A DNA stretch of 50,805 nucleotides from Hysterium pulicare CBS 123377 (GCA_000467715.1 AJFK01000181.1:1-50805), one strand, 5' to 3'. Shown: positions 35,286-48,756, numbered from the stretch's first letter. The notes: generated by a model from the letters alone, not told the origin. Made by a program: numbers and translations.

Positions 35286-37647
35286 TTAGACAGAAATAGC
35301 TTTAGAGAGTGTGTAGCTGCGGGCTGTTCCGCTCATCGTCACCCAAAGTGTCAGTGGGTCAGAACCGATTTGCTCCTTTGTGGCACCGGTGGTGGACGTG
35401 GTAGTGCCTGGGTAAGTAACGGGGACGGTCGTTCCGCACTGGTTGTTGCTTCCAGTGCCGACAGTTGTGCTTTCGATGCTCTTGCCGTCTTTAGACAGAG
35501 TCCAGGTCAAAGTTGGCTTGCAAAGATCCCGGGTCTTTCTGTTGATGAAAGCCTGCGCGAGGTCGTCATGCTTGATGGTCTTGTAGGGCCAGGTAGTGCT
35601 GTTGCGTTATTAGCAATTGTACGGGAAAGGGGCACGCTGAACGTACAGTCTCATCATCTCCACAATTACAGTCTCGACCCATGTCATAAGGAGGGAATAC
35701 TGGCCCTTCTTGCTGTTGACCGTTGTCTCTGGAACATCGGCCACCCTGAGATTCGCTTGATGGAACATATATCTAGCATAGATTAGTAGAAGTAGAATCC
35801 GTAAAGACTCAGAGAGTACCTACGGGTCCCAATGAAGACCGAGAAAGTTCCTTGTTGCGGTGTTTCTCGCGTCCTTAAGGAGGTCGTCGAATGTCCCTTT
35901 ACCACCAGAGGTGTCGATCCATTCTTGCAAAGTACATGCAGGCAAGTCACAGTTGTAGTAAATCGTCGATGCCCAGCGCGGCATGATATTCACACCAGCA
36001 TAGCCATTGTGTTCGACAGTGCTAGTCAAGGGCCAGAAACGATTCTCCGTGTTGAGAAGTAGGGGTCGTGTATTATCACCGACCACGTTAACGATACCAT
36101 TATCGAGCCAAGCCTTGAGAGCATCTCCGTTATGCAGTCCAGTGATTGCTGGAGGAATTATACCCTTGGAACTGAAGCGCTGAGCGTTCGATATTCCGAC
36201 TTGGGCTAGCCAGGCTTGGTTGAAAGAGATCTCCTTAGCGGTATCCGAATACGTAGCATTCGTCAAATCCTCGTGTGAGCTTGTCCTTGTTAGCAATGCC
36301 ATAAGCAAAAGATTTTGGGAGCTTACAATGTATGGGAGATATGAGCGAAATTATTGAGATTATCCTCGACTTCAAACCAATTGAGGAGATCGTCAATCTC
36401 AGCACAGTCAAGGCTCCAAGTATACTTTGTTGGAGTAGCAGGCCAAATATTTGTACCACTTCCCATAGGCTTCGTGTAGTCTGGAGGACCATCAATCTGA
36501 TCGGGATACTCAATACCCATGTTGGGACTGCATGTGCGAGCGCCCTGCGTAGTATCGGTCGAAGCCTCAATGTCACCATTTCCGTTGTGTCCAATTTCCA
36601 AGAAGTATTCGGATCCTTTAGGCATACGAGCATTGATATCAGCTTGCCAGTCGACGTGCGCGTTAAGATCTTCGGCCACGACTCGGTAGGAGGATCCATT
36701 CGGTCTGTACATAGGTGTTTCCAAGAACATGTCATCAACTTGGGTATTCAAATAAAGTCTTCGGAAGCCAACGTATAGACCGCGAGTCATCCAATGGATC
36801 CAAGCATGTTGAAGGAAGCCTGAAGATGCCGACCAGTCGAGAGCAAACGGCATGAACCAAACCATCTGTTGGCGCAATCCAATCTGGTTGATGACAGCAG
36901 CCGTTGCATTTCCATTGAACTTAGCAACCTCCCAAGCGATGGAAGAGTTGGTAATTTGTGCGGGGTAATGGTAAATGTTGGCGATGCTCACAGCGGCGTT
37001 ACTGTGCATTCTGTTAGTTTCTAGTGCATATGGAAATACGAGCTCGAGAATAGGCGAGATCAAATGATCGGTAAAGTTTGAAAAGTAGTAGATACTTACG
37101 TCTTAATATTCGCCGTCGGGAATCCGGTAGAGTTGACGATGGAGACGGGCTCGTCTTTCGCATTTCCTGGAAGGCCTTTGGTACCAAAGTCGGCGTTTGG
37201 GAAGACATCTAACCGGACCATGCGAACACCAAAACTGACTTGATAATTGTAGAGCGTGTTCCATTGTGCCCTTGTCATAGCACTGTAGTAGGATCCGTTG
37301 TAATCGTAGGCGACTTCGCTCACGATAACTATTCCACCATAGTTGCCACTGGTTGCTGTCGAGTTCAGTACTGGTAATTTTGCGCCTTGCTGTGAAACAG
37401 TGAGAACCTCGAACGGGATACCATAGCCTTGTAAGCCAAGGTAACCACTGTTGGCGGCTGAGGTATTGTCACGCGCGATAATCAGAACGGTACTGGAAAC
37501 TGTAGCTCCACCTACGGCTTGGGTTGGAAGCGGGGGTAAGTTTGCAGCGTTTTCGACGCTCTCAATTGACAGGACAGCGCCGGAAAATGCCAATAGAGCA
37601 GTGATGGCACACGCCCGAATCGACGCAAAAAAAGACAAAGGTGCCAT
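35286..37647 (-). CDS. agd3: Galactosaminogalactan deacetylase (CE18)
   Basis: Five exons: 37100-37647, 36327-37001, 35824-36279, 35647-35772 and 35286-35598, with introns of 98, 47, 51 and 48 bp, give 705 residues. A cleavable signal peptide (ACAITALLAFSGAVLS, about residues 12-27) directs secretion. The N-terminal part (about 50-230) fits the carbohydrate-binding region of the family. The deacetylase module holds TQVDDMFLET with Asp272-Asp273 and HISHTFSHEDL with His406-x3-His410, the metal-binding set of polysaccharide deacetylases, then GLHWDPYMFHQANLR. The family removes acetyl groups from GalNAc in GAG, producing the positive charge needed for adhesion and biofilm. The C-terminal 70 residues form a Thr/Ser-rich beta-type tail. 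The gene is divergent from gtb3. Two small 3' exons were placed by splice sites and frame. Confidence 0.92.
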
Positions 37648-39273
37648 CGCGAGAAGATGGAGATCAATTGAATGAGTGAATGCAACAAAGTTCACGGGGA
37701 GGCTGCACGTATTAATAAAAAAAGTGCTCGGCTCTAGAAACACGTCGACTATTGGGCGAAGTATTGAGCCAGAGGCGAAATATACTAAGGGCGTTGTTTA
37801 TTACCCTTACTATTCCCACCTGGCTACCTGGAAAGTAGAATGCAGGTCGATTTTGAGGAACGGCTTCACGCCATGACGCGGCGCAATGGTTCTATAATCT
37901 CAAATACTGTGCGCTGTAGCATCATTGAGGTCCATGGACAGTTCCATTGATACAGTTCCATTGATGACGCAGCGTATCCTTCTCGTAGAATTTGGGTGCT
38001 GTGGACGCGAAGCTGGGCGATAAACGGGCTTGGCAGGCATCTACTGAGCAGAAGACACGTAAAAAGCATTAAAGCCACGTGCAGAAGAAGGAGAATTGAC
38101 TAAGAGGGGACGTGAATGGATGGTTCCGGCTTGGACAGCTGCACGACGCCGGTGATTGCAGCGTTGCTGATCCAGGTCCAGTCCGACGCACCTGGGGAAA
38201 AGCTCTCAATTCCAGCGGTTCTTCGATGACCTGGTGAGGGCTGGCCCCAGCACGGCGTTCCATCGCGGCTATGGAAGCCAGCTAGATGTGTTCTAGCTTG
38301 GAGACGTTATGATGGAGAGGATATTGGGGAGACGCGTCCTACGGCGAGACATGTTCTTCTGGGCCCTTCCACGCAAGCTGCACTCCGCATGTACTTTGTT
38401 GTGATGAAGGTTCATATAAAGATGCTGTATTTGAGGAGCAGGGGAGTATAGGAGGAGGTCAGGCTAAAGTCAAAAGCGGAGCGGAATGAGTATTTTCCCC
38501 GTTAAAACAGCGATGAGCACATCGTGTGGTCCGAGCGCCGATTCAGCCTCCCGCAGCTAACGTCGAATGCATCAATCACCCTTCTCCAGACTCCGACCCC
38601 CGACCCCAACTCATCTGCATCGCCGTTATTATGGCGTCGACCCTGGACCTCCCCGCTCCCTGCAGTTCCGGATTGAGCTGCTCTCAGCCTGCACGCCTGC
38701 AAAAGATGTGCAACTTTTGCTCTGCCTACTGACGCCCGGTCGAATGGCGGCAGTGTCATCGCCGTTGACCAGGAGCACTCACTAATGGCCATTGCTCGGT
38801 TGCCCGTGCTGGAGGCCATGCTTGCTGCCATGGCTCTAAAGCCCACTACGCGGCCTCATGTGAACGATTTGCCTCCGGCTGCTGTGCGATTCGATCATGC
38901 CAATTGGGTTCATTCCACTGACACATGGCAATCTTATACCTGCCCTGAGTAGTGTCGGGGCATGACCTAGACAGAATATGTGCCGGTAGCCTCTTCCCAT
39001 AGTGTCTGGTCAAGCCCTTATAGTATCAATTTTTTCCTAGTGTTTTTGTTTGATGTGTCCGTCAGTGCAGTTGGCGATTCCAGTCCTTTTACTATGAAAC
39101 ACTGTGGCCTTGTTATGTCTCTCGCTACCCCATCTCTCATTTAGTTATTATTTCGTCCTGATATCACATCGATCCCCCACATTCCTCGGCCCAAGCCTTG
39201 AGGCGCCCGCGGTGGACGATTTGGTCATTCTTCAAAAACCCCACCAGATCCAAACTTCAAACCCGGTGTCACT
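37648..39273. promoter_or_regulatory. Shared divergent promoter, agd3 / gtb3
   Basis: This is 1626 bp between two divergent starts. A StuA-type consensus (ACGCGTCC) lies at 38332-38339, and another (TCGCGAGA, 37647-37654) overlaps the agd3 start codon; about 1.6 are expected by chance. No convincing gene is present, although short frames exist at 38502-38846. Confidence 0.45.
38332..38339 (+). promoter_or_regulatory. Candidate StuA response element
   Basis: ACGCGTCC fits the published consensus (A/T)CGCG(T/A)N(A/C). It lies in the agd3/gtb3 shared promoter. StuA controls GAG genes in A. fumigatus; binding here is inference. Confidence 0.25.
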
Positions 39274-42200
39274 ATGGTCCAAGTCCTGGGCATCACCGCG
39301 TTTGGGTCCGAGGCCCTCTTGAGGCACTGGTGGGAGTGGACTCTAGTTGCTATCATCGGTGCCAGCGGACTTGTTGGCATCGTGGCATTCATATGGGGCT
39401 TCTATCTTTCAATTCGGAAGCTACTGAAGGTATGACTTCGAGAAATCTAACTTATCTAGATTGGTCACTGACTATTTATCAAAGTCGGATTCAGACGAGA
39501 CTTCATTACCGCGATCCGTCCAAGAACGAATACACCTTTTGTCTCAAAGTGCTACGTATGTCAGTAGTGGTCAAAGTCTTCCCTCGAAACCTTCTGGCTT
39601 TGGCGTGTATCTCGGCCCATTATCGAATCCCTCGGTAGAAGACGAGATAAGACTTATATCACAATGGGAAGCTGTTATTCTTGATCCATTTCAACCAGGG
39701 ATACCGGAAGCAGTCAACGATGAATATCTCCCTCTGGGGCCGCACATAATTGCCCGCCTAGATCTCCAAAGTCTCCTAGATCTCGTTCCGGCTCTAGATA
39801 ATGAAGTGGACATGCTTCGGGCCGTCTACATCCTCTCAAAAACTATTCAGCAGACCCTAAGGCAACCTCAATGCCGGAGATACTTCACTGGTGTTCTTGT
39901 AGCCGGGTGGAAGGAACAGCTTTCCATCCCTATGTTGAATGGTATTGCAAGACTATTTGCGGCCCATGGATTGGACGTCTTCCTTGAAATAGGACCACCG
40001 GGTTTCTTGGACGAGGTCAAGAAGCTGAATCTGAAGCTTTTTGCAGGCGTTGTTGTCAAGAATGGTACAATTCTTCCCAATGGAGAGCGGCGAGACTTTT
40101 TTGGCATGGAAAAGATGAAAACTACGACAAAAGCTTTTGTCTCTCAAGCCTGTCTTCGTCCTTTCACAGTAATGATGTGGGAGACGGTGGATGATGGTGC
40201 TGATCTTTCACATGCCGTGGTACGGAGATCTCATATGTGGTGTAGCTATCACGGTGCCATCCCGTGGATTGGACGAGCTGCATCAATCACAGATATCTCA
40301 GCAGTCCAGCCTTATGATGAACCATTGGCCGCGTTTCAATGGCTTAAAGAACGCCGAGTCATGAATGTCCATGATATCTTCCGCACAACTCGTATTGTAA
40401 GTCTTTGTCAACGCGGATTGAAATTGACAGGCTAATCTCCTCGCCTAGTTAAATTCCAATTTTTCCAGCAAAGTGGAAGATTATCTGTCATTGCAACAAG
40501 TATTTCCATATCTTAGTCATGCCATCGCTGGTCTGGATAATGATGACTATGAATCGGACTCTGACGATGAATCAACCGCACACTCCACCGCATCGACACT
40601 CACGGTTCAGTATCCAGAAATTGATGAGAACGGAGCACTTCTTCCCCACTCGCCTTCTATGCCTACACTGGATTGGACTTCGAGCATGGACAAACGAAAT
40701 GCCAATCCTCTGTCGTGCTCTTTTTCTGGCTCTCTTTATGGTTCCCTCGGATGCTTTCCAATTGGTCTAAATGCTAATCAAGACGATTTCCAACGGGTTT
40801 TGAAATCCCAACGGAAGCTAAGAAGACTGAATTTGCTCAGCAGAGTGCCTGCTAAGCAACTACAAGACATCGCAGCACTTCTCTACCGATATGTGAGATC
40901 AGACAATCGTTATGTTGACGTTGTCCCCACAGCAAGGCAGGCAATAGGCGATATCGCCAATTTACTTGCTAGGGCCAACGATGAAGCGGATGACACCTAC
41001 CAAGTCCAGGTTTATCTGGGACTGGACTCTGGCTTCCACACTCCAACGGGAACCCAGTTCTGGGCCGTCTTCGAGACTGACCCACGAACGAGTACCCTCA
41101 TATTCTATATTTCGAAATCAGTCCAAGATCTCTCAGCAGTTATACTTCACACGTATTTAAGTCGATGTTCCTTTTCAAGATACCAATGTTTCTTGACTGA
41201 GTATGGCCTCCAGCTTTTTCAAAGCAACGTAGCTGTCATCGATCGCCTTCCCGGGCGTCTAGAACAAGACCTCACGCTCTTATCTTCTTCGGACCTCCTT
41301 CTTTACTTGCAACATATGAGGTTTTCAGAGTGGGACGAGGGTTGCCCTTTGCTCTCGTTGGTCCGTTCGACATGCGAGGAGCTCTTGATCGACGTTCCCA
41401 CGTACAGACAGTTGAAGCAGCGGAGCAACATGGATTATATTAGTGGCACAATCTCCGACGAAACCCTCGTGAATGCACGATTCAAGTGGTATCGCCAATG
41501 CCACCTACCTAGCATTGATAGACACCAGGCTCTCCGACTTTTCCGCGAGATTGAAGATAACATGCGCAACCTACTTTGGAACCGAGACCACCAACAGTTG
41601 GATATTATTACATCCGCGATAGAGAAGCTGGCAAATAACAAGGAAAAGCTAGACCCGGTCGCCGACTTTGTACTGTTTTCCATTTTCTGTGCAGCGAGAA
41701 AAGCAGGGTTCGAAGAAGTGTACATTGAAGTCTCCGACCGGAATCCTCTTTTCAACCAATACACCGATCAAAGCGCAGCCTTTGCCGAACTTTTCGCCCT
41801 CGGTTCTCGATGTGAGGCCTACTTTGATGTTACACCCAGTGATTTTGGACTTCTTCTTTCTAAAAAGCACCGGGAGTACTATAACGAACCAGAGCATCAG
41901 CCCCCAATGTGGATCTGGAATGCACCTTCATTTGCTTCAGCGTACGCAGCGGCTCAAACGGATATCGATCCCGATCAAAAAGCATCGGTAATGCCCTCAT
42001 ATCGTCGGTTTACATTTCTGAGTGTTTTCGCCATTCCTGCTCTTGTTGGTAAGTCTGCTTGGGTCACTCGTTGTCTGAACTGCAATTGATTATTTCTTTC
42101 TAGATATCATGCTTTTAACAACTACCGGGCATGGCCTCTATCTCAGCGCATTCATGTCCTATAATGAGCAGAAGTATGCTACACTGGCCTTGATGACGTC

Positions 42201-45200
42201 TCTGCTACTGTCAGGTGCCATTGGAACTTGGATCTCGATAGGCGGCACGTATTATCTCATCTCTATGGCATTCTCAGCTGCCAATATGTTTGTTTTTACG
42301 CGCTTAATCGGAGGCCTTGCATTTACTGCTGCTGGTGGTCTGCTAGGATTCATCATTATCAGCGCAGTTCACAATGTCCAAGCAGGTGCCATTTTCTTTT
42401 TTTACCTGTTCGGCTTGACATCGTATCTGTCTGTGCTAGCAGTACTCTCTACGTATCAAATTCCCGGATCTTCTTTCCTAAATGGCCGTAAAGTCATCAT
42501 CATGCTTATTCCGACCCTCATTATTTCTCCGATCCTTACCCTTTGGATTAAGGGACACGATGTCATTATCTACCTCTCCGTGCTTCATTTCTTCGTCGTC
42601 TTGCTTCTTTTGGGAGCTCGCAATGTTGGTGCCCAATGGGTGACCTGGTATCACAGTGTCAAGACGCTTGACGATGCCGCGGTGAAGGACTGGTATGCGC
42701 GAACAAACACCAAAGCATCGAAGTTGCAAGACCCGGCACAAATCAACGGTCAGTATCTATTGGCTTGAGAGCATAGGTGCAAAGTGCTGACTTCCATTCA
42801 GGGAACAAAATGAGTGTGGATGTGAGAACATCCCTGGCCCCGTCCTCTCAATTGTCAACAGAGGAATCTGATATATTTTACGGCCTGAGCGAGCCTGCTG
42901 TATTGGCACTATGTCGGAAAGGACTGTACGACGAAGTGATGAAAGAGAAGAATCGACATTTTTGGCAAAAAGCAACCGATGACTCTCTTGTCAAGGAATT
43001 GGCATCCTGCTGGGACTCAACAATTTTCCTTTTGGATTGGTACTGCCGTTTGAGTGACGTCAAACGTCCAATCCCATATAGCTCCACATGGAACCTGGAA
43101 ACTCAAGTCGCGCTAGAAAGCATGCAGCAGGCGCAAAAAGGAATACGTCTCCACAACTCATTCATTCACTGGCGTAACGCCGGCGATGAGATCGGCTCTG
43201 GTATTCTCTACTTTCTCACTGCCCTGATGGACCGATGGTTAGCCCTTGTTCAAGGTGGTCATGTTGTCGGCTTGTCTGCTGCGTTTAACAAGTCATATCG
43301 CCTATCAGTGGGATTCGGGCTGGCCTACTACTTGATCGGTGCCGTTTTGCTTGATTACAAAGCTCAGCATCTACATCAACTTTCTGAGCAAGCCTCACCT
43401 GTTTCTGTCGAGTCTATTCCACACATTCGGAAAGCTAAAGCCAACGACAAAAAGTTTCGGCGTCATCTTTACTGGAATACTCTTTGTCACTTCATCGGAG
43501 TTCACGTCTGGGCACTTTCACTCAGTTCAGCTCTGGTTTGGATTTTCAATGGATCAGGAGAAGCCATGACCATGTTCTTGTCCTATGTGGGGGCTTACAG
43601 CGGTCTTCTGATCTACCAATACAACAAGATCTTCTCAGGACCTCATGCACTGATGCCACTTCTGACGGCCGTCCTCCTCGGGTTCCCCCTTGGCATGATT
43701 CTGAAACGGGTACATCCAACGTTCGAGTACAATAACGTGATAGCGCTCGGTGTTAGCACATGGTCTGCTGCTTTGATGTCTTTTAAAACAGCAAAACTTG
43801 GTTTACCTGAAGCGTTCGAGATCCGGACTTGGTTCTCGGAAGTCTGCGACAGCTTTAAGCGCTCCAGAAAGCCCAACGCCTCCAGCGAATCTCTCAACAT
43901 TCCTGGGTTTGAAATGGCAATGCATTGGTCCAGCATTGAAAAATTCCATGCATATAATGGTGCGGGGCCTGACCAAGAATGGAGCCAGAGTGAGCTTGAA
44001 GCTTTTTATGATAAACTACGAGCTGGACCCAAGGAGAATCGATTTAGACTGTCTGCATTCAGTCATCCGGGCACTCAAGTCACTGCTCTTCTACTTTCGT
44101 GCACCCACGAGGCGCTAACTAGGCTCGCACTGCATGCATTCCCAACTATGCCTTTCTTGGTGCAAAGAATCGTATCAGCTTGGCAGAATGGCTCGATTAA
44201 ACTCTACATCGTACCTATGCGATCAGTTGTGGATGGTGGCGCCGACCTTCGGGCTATTTCACACTACTCCAACGGTTGTCTGACTATCCTTCTAGCGTCT
44301 GATGCCGAGGGAGCCGCTTCTTCGCAAATGAACGTTAGCAGTAACTGTCGAGTTATTGCGGAGACTCTAATTCACGCATGTTCCGAGACTATGTTCGGCA
44401 TTAAACACTTCCAAGCGGACATAGCTGAGTCCCTTCTGGTGTGCAAACAATATACAGATGAAATGTACATCGTCTCAGAATGTAGCAAACGCACTATGCC
44501 ATTTGGTGGTTCCGATGCTCAAGCTACCGCATTCGCTACTTCCTGTCGGAAATCGCTATTGCGGAGTCTCTGTTTGGGAGTTGATTTCGAGACGCAATGG
44601 GACACCCTTCCTCTTGAGATTCGAAACCTATTCCTCAGGAGATGCCTTGGAATCTACAATCCATTCACGTCTAGTGAAATGGCATGGGTCAATGAGAACA
44701 TCCCAGGAGAAGATGCTTGCACTATTTCGGCACGGATAGCTCGCTATGATCTCGGCGCATTCTTGGCAGTTCAGAAATATAACTATTTCCATATGCGAGC
44801 ACACCAAGCCACAGGCGAAAAAGGATATCGCCAAGTCACCGCTGATATTCGGCGCTCCCACCATCCAGTTCTCAATCGCTCGGCGACGTCGCTTTTTAGC
44901 GCCCTCTATGCTCGTATCAAGATGCCATTCGCCTATACTTATCACCTTTTTGGCACTTGGATAAAATTCTTCGTCCTGGCGGCAATGGCAGATCCCGAAT
45001 ATCAAAGAGAGCTCAACTGTGCGTTGAAAGGTTCGCCAAGGATTCTAGCCAAACCATCGACCTTCTTGCTCACAGGACTATGGATTTATGCCCGAGCCGC
45101 AATGGCTACGACACTACCATTCTTTATCTACTACGGTCGCAAAGACGTTGGAGCATTAGCGAACACAATAAAAGGTAGCATTATTGCCCAAAAGAAGAAT

Positions 45201-48200
45201 CGGCTTGTGATAAGAAACCACGACCAACCAGAGACTGCATTCATTCATCCGACCGACGAGCACGGATTCAAGTTGATCTTCTACTCTGGGATCCTGAAAG
45301 AAGAGCCAAAGTGGGGTCATACCAGGATCAGTACATTTGGGAAGGACATGCGCCTGTGCTCAAGAGTTGAGTACAAGAATGCAGAGGTTACCAATGAATT
45401 TATCTATGATTATCCGACTAAGAGACCTGAACGGCCGGGCAAGATCACCAAGGCTCAGAACACCAAAATCCCCATGGCCAGATCTTGCATTCGTGGAAAT
45501 TCCGAAGGCGCCAAGGTTCAATACAACCACAAAGGTCACGTCGAGTCTGGTAGCTTCATGTTGCATGGGAATCTTGTGCGCTTCAAATATCATTACAGAA
45601 AAAATGCCAAGTATGATGACGAACTTCTCAGAGCAGAATTCGTTTTACCTCACATGTCCTGCAATGTCAGTTGGTGTGCTCCACCCATTCGGCACGCCGA
45701 GAAGATGGAGCGTTGGATACCTACCATGCGGGTGCACGAAGCTACTTTTGTCCAAGGCGCAGACGTCTACGAATCGACGTGGCTTTATGACCACAAATTT
45801 CATCCAACCATAACCACGAAGTTGAACGGCGAGGAAGTAGATACCCCAGACATGATCCGTTTTGATTGGCTCGGAGTTTTGAAGAAACCTACGCACTGTA
45901 CCTTTACTGATGAGAACCCCCTCATTGAATTCAAATCAGCAACTTCCAGTTTCCTGGGCCGTTTCTTCAGAACCAATATCAAGCGTCAACCCGTATCCAC
46001 ATCTCGAGCAAGATCCCAACTTTGGAAAGCCTGGAAAAAACGTACTGACCTCGACGGAGTGGTGATCAGATGGGTAGATGAGCAACTCCTAAGGCGTGAG
46101 TCGCTATTGAGCACATATTGGCGCCGCAGAGACCGGGGAAGCCTGCTCAAAGCAGAAGATTATCTTGCATTACACGCCGATGCCATCATGGCAAGTTCAG
46201 ATCTTTCTAGCGATATAAGTGCATGGACTCCCTTGGCAGTTCGTATCAGCGACCTCTTTAGCTTCGGACAGGGTGGTGACGCTGTCTTCCACACGAGAAC
46301 CAAGACGTTGGCTCGCGACACAGACAAGTCACTACATGTTATCGCAGTAGATACAGGAACCTGGCCCAACGAAGGTGGTGGTGTTTCAGCTTGTCGACGT
46401 GATCTAATCAACAACCTGCGCACCATTAGATGGCACATGGTGGTTGAATCTGCGAACGATTTTGGGTTGCCAAAGCACCAGACTGAGGAAAATGTCGAAT
46501 CTCTAAAGATCATACCTCTATGGGGCCTCGACTTCCTCCACCCAAATCACGGGATGTTCACCAACAAGCTTGACAGCGAAGTCGACCACCTATTTAGGGA
46601 CGCAACCCTTTCAGATATTCGTACGAACTTCCTTCCGACACTCACTGCTCTTGTCCGAGGTGCACGAGCGCTTACCATGACACAAGCCGATGTCAAGCAA
46701 GCTACTCGAGCTTTAGTGAATCTCAACACCTACTTCCAGGATTCACGGCATTGGAAAGAAGTGTGGACAAGCGACATTGTCAAGGACACTTGGAGAAAGC
46801 TTTGGCTAACAGATGATATGCCCAACGCACAAGCACCTTCGGAATGGTTTAGGACCGAACTACCAACTCTTGGACACCTCGATACTGCCTTGGAGCTATG
46901 GTTCAGATGTAAGTAAATAGTATATAATGGTGTTGAAGCTACTAACCAACGCCCCAGATCTATTCATCTTCTCAATTCCTATCCCGGAGAAGATACCCAG
47001 TGTTTTCCAAGCTTCCCACCACAGCGTTTCTGCATCCTACGGAATTGTCTGCAAATTGAAGCGGAATTGCACTCTTCAAATTTGGGACCACGCTATCTCA
47101 TGGAGAGAGACTAATCTTTATCTCTCATCAGCTATGTGCACACTTCCTCCATTCATCCGAAACGCACTTCTAGGGCTGATGAAGTTAACCTCGACACTCA
47201 TTCTTCATCATGCGGATCAGATTCTTCCATGTGCTGGTAAGACATCTTCCATGAGTCCGGCCGTTGTCCCTTATTCTAAGTTACTAATTCGTTAAAATAG
47301 ACTTCTTCAATCCCGGCTGGGAGGTGGAAATTGGAAGTTCGAAAGGAGAGCTCACTCATCGCAACGTCTTCAAGCGAAAGGTGGATCCAATCGGTAAGTT
47401 CTGCCCCTTTCTTTGATGCGCAAAAGGAACCTTCGACTCATTTGAACATAGTCAATGGTATTACCGACATGCAAAAGTTTGCCCCCGTATCGGAAATCAA
47501 GACCAAGACGCCGACTGTGACCATGCTTTCGCATGTGTGGTTTGCAAAGGATATCAAGACTGCCCTTCTTGCAGCCGACATCATTTCTAACGAGTGGGGC
47601 TTCAAAGACTACAAGCTGGACATCTACGGGGCTTTGAACAAGGCTCCTGTCTACTCCTCGGAATGTCAGGAGATCCTTGCCTGCAAAGGCCTGGGTACTA
47701 GTGTTACTCTTAGGGGAACTGCAGATCCTGCAATGGTTCTCGCTAATACAGTATGTCAAATTTTTCCATTGATTGTAAATGTAAAAGCTAATAAACGACT
47801 AGTGGCTCTTCCTTAACTCCTCCGTATCAGAGGGTCTTCCACTCGCACTAGGTGAAGCTGCTTTGACTGGCGCTCCTGTCGTCTGTACCGACGTCGGAGC
47901 GTCCCTTCGAGTGCTAACTGATCCCGACGATGGCAAACGTTATAGTGAAGTCGTTGCTCCCAACGATGCTTACGGCCTCGCACGAGCGCAAATCAACCTC
48001 CTTGCGATGTTGGATGAGTGGGCTCAATATGCTGAGGATGAGCCGGGTTGTGCCGCTCCTATCTTGCCACATAAGCCAACTCCTAAAGATGTTGAAATCA
48101 TCACAAGACGCATGTACGAGAAGAGCGAACATAGAAGAAAGCTAGGTATGATGGCCCGCTCCATTGTCCAAAAGTCCTTCGGCGGCGAACGATATCTCCG

Positions 48201-48756
48201 AGAGCACGAACAAATGTTGTGGATCGGAAAGTCATGCTACGAAATGCTCGGCATCAACAGCCAAGAGCCTCCAGCCAGAAACCCCAGCCGTCGTCGTCAA
48301 TCCGCTATCGCGCCGAAGCTCCAATCAGCCGGCTCAAGCCAAGTCCTCGATGTCCAGCTCGAGAAGATGCAACATCCACGTCCGCCATTGGCTAAAAACT
48401 CAACAACTACATCGTTTTCTAGCGTGTACTTGGATGACCCGGCGGGTCCGTCGAACTTTAATTACGACTGGGACCTTCCTCCTACTGCGGACAGCTCTAT
48501 CACACACGAAGGAAAAGATGACGGCGAGCTTTATTACCCGATTGATCGACCAATGCGTGCTCGTGTTCGATCTTCAGACAGAGCCGTGGGCAAGAGTCCC
48601 ATGAGGGGAGCTCGTTTGCCGAATATTGATGCGAGACGGAATCCCATGACGCGACCGTTGAGACCGGAGAGTTTCAGAACTCAGAGTACGAGGGCGAGGA
48701 GTACATTGCATGAGATGCAGGTTGCGGAGTATGGGAATGTTGATGGTCGGCTGTGA
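39274..48756 (+). CDS. gtb3: Giant multi-pass GT4 glycosyltransferase, GAG synthase
   Basis: Nine exons: 39274-39429, 39485-40396, 40449-42048, 42104-42748, 42802-46908, 46958-47236, 47301-47393, 47452-47750 and 47803-48756. All eight introns are 44-64 bp and all phases agree, giving about 3014 residues. A membrane anchor is at about 24-48. Residues 60-350 alternate beta-strands and helices in a barrel-like order, unassigned. Residues about 890-1080 hold five or six membrane spans, with more near 1275-1415. The catalytic GT4 domain is C-terminal: DTGTWPNEGGGVSACRRDL (about 2285, nucleotide-sugar loop) and SEGLPLALGEA (about 2706, E-x7-E). A polar, Arg-rich tail of about 180 residues follows. 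Gtb3 of A. fumigatus is the proposed GAG polymerase/exporter; the GT4 signature recalls bacterial PelF. The largest gene here, intact throughout. Confidence 0.9.
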
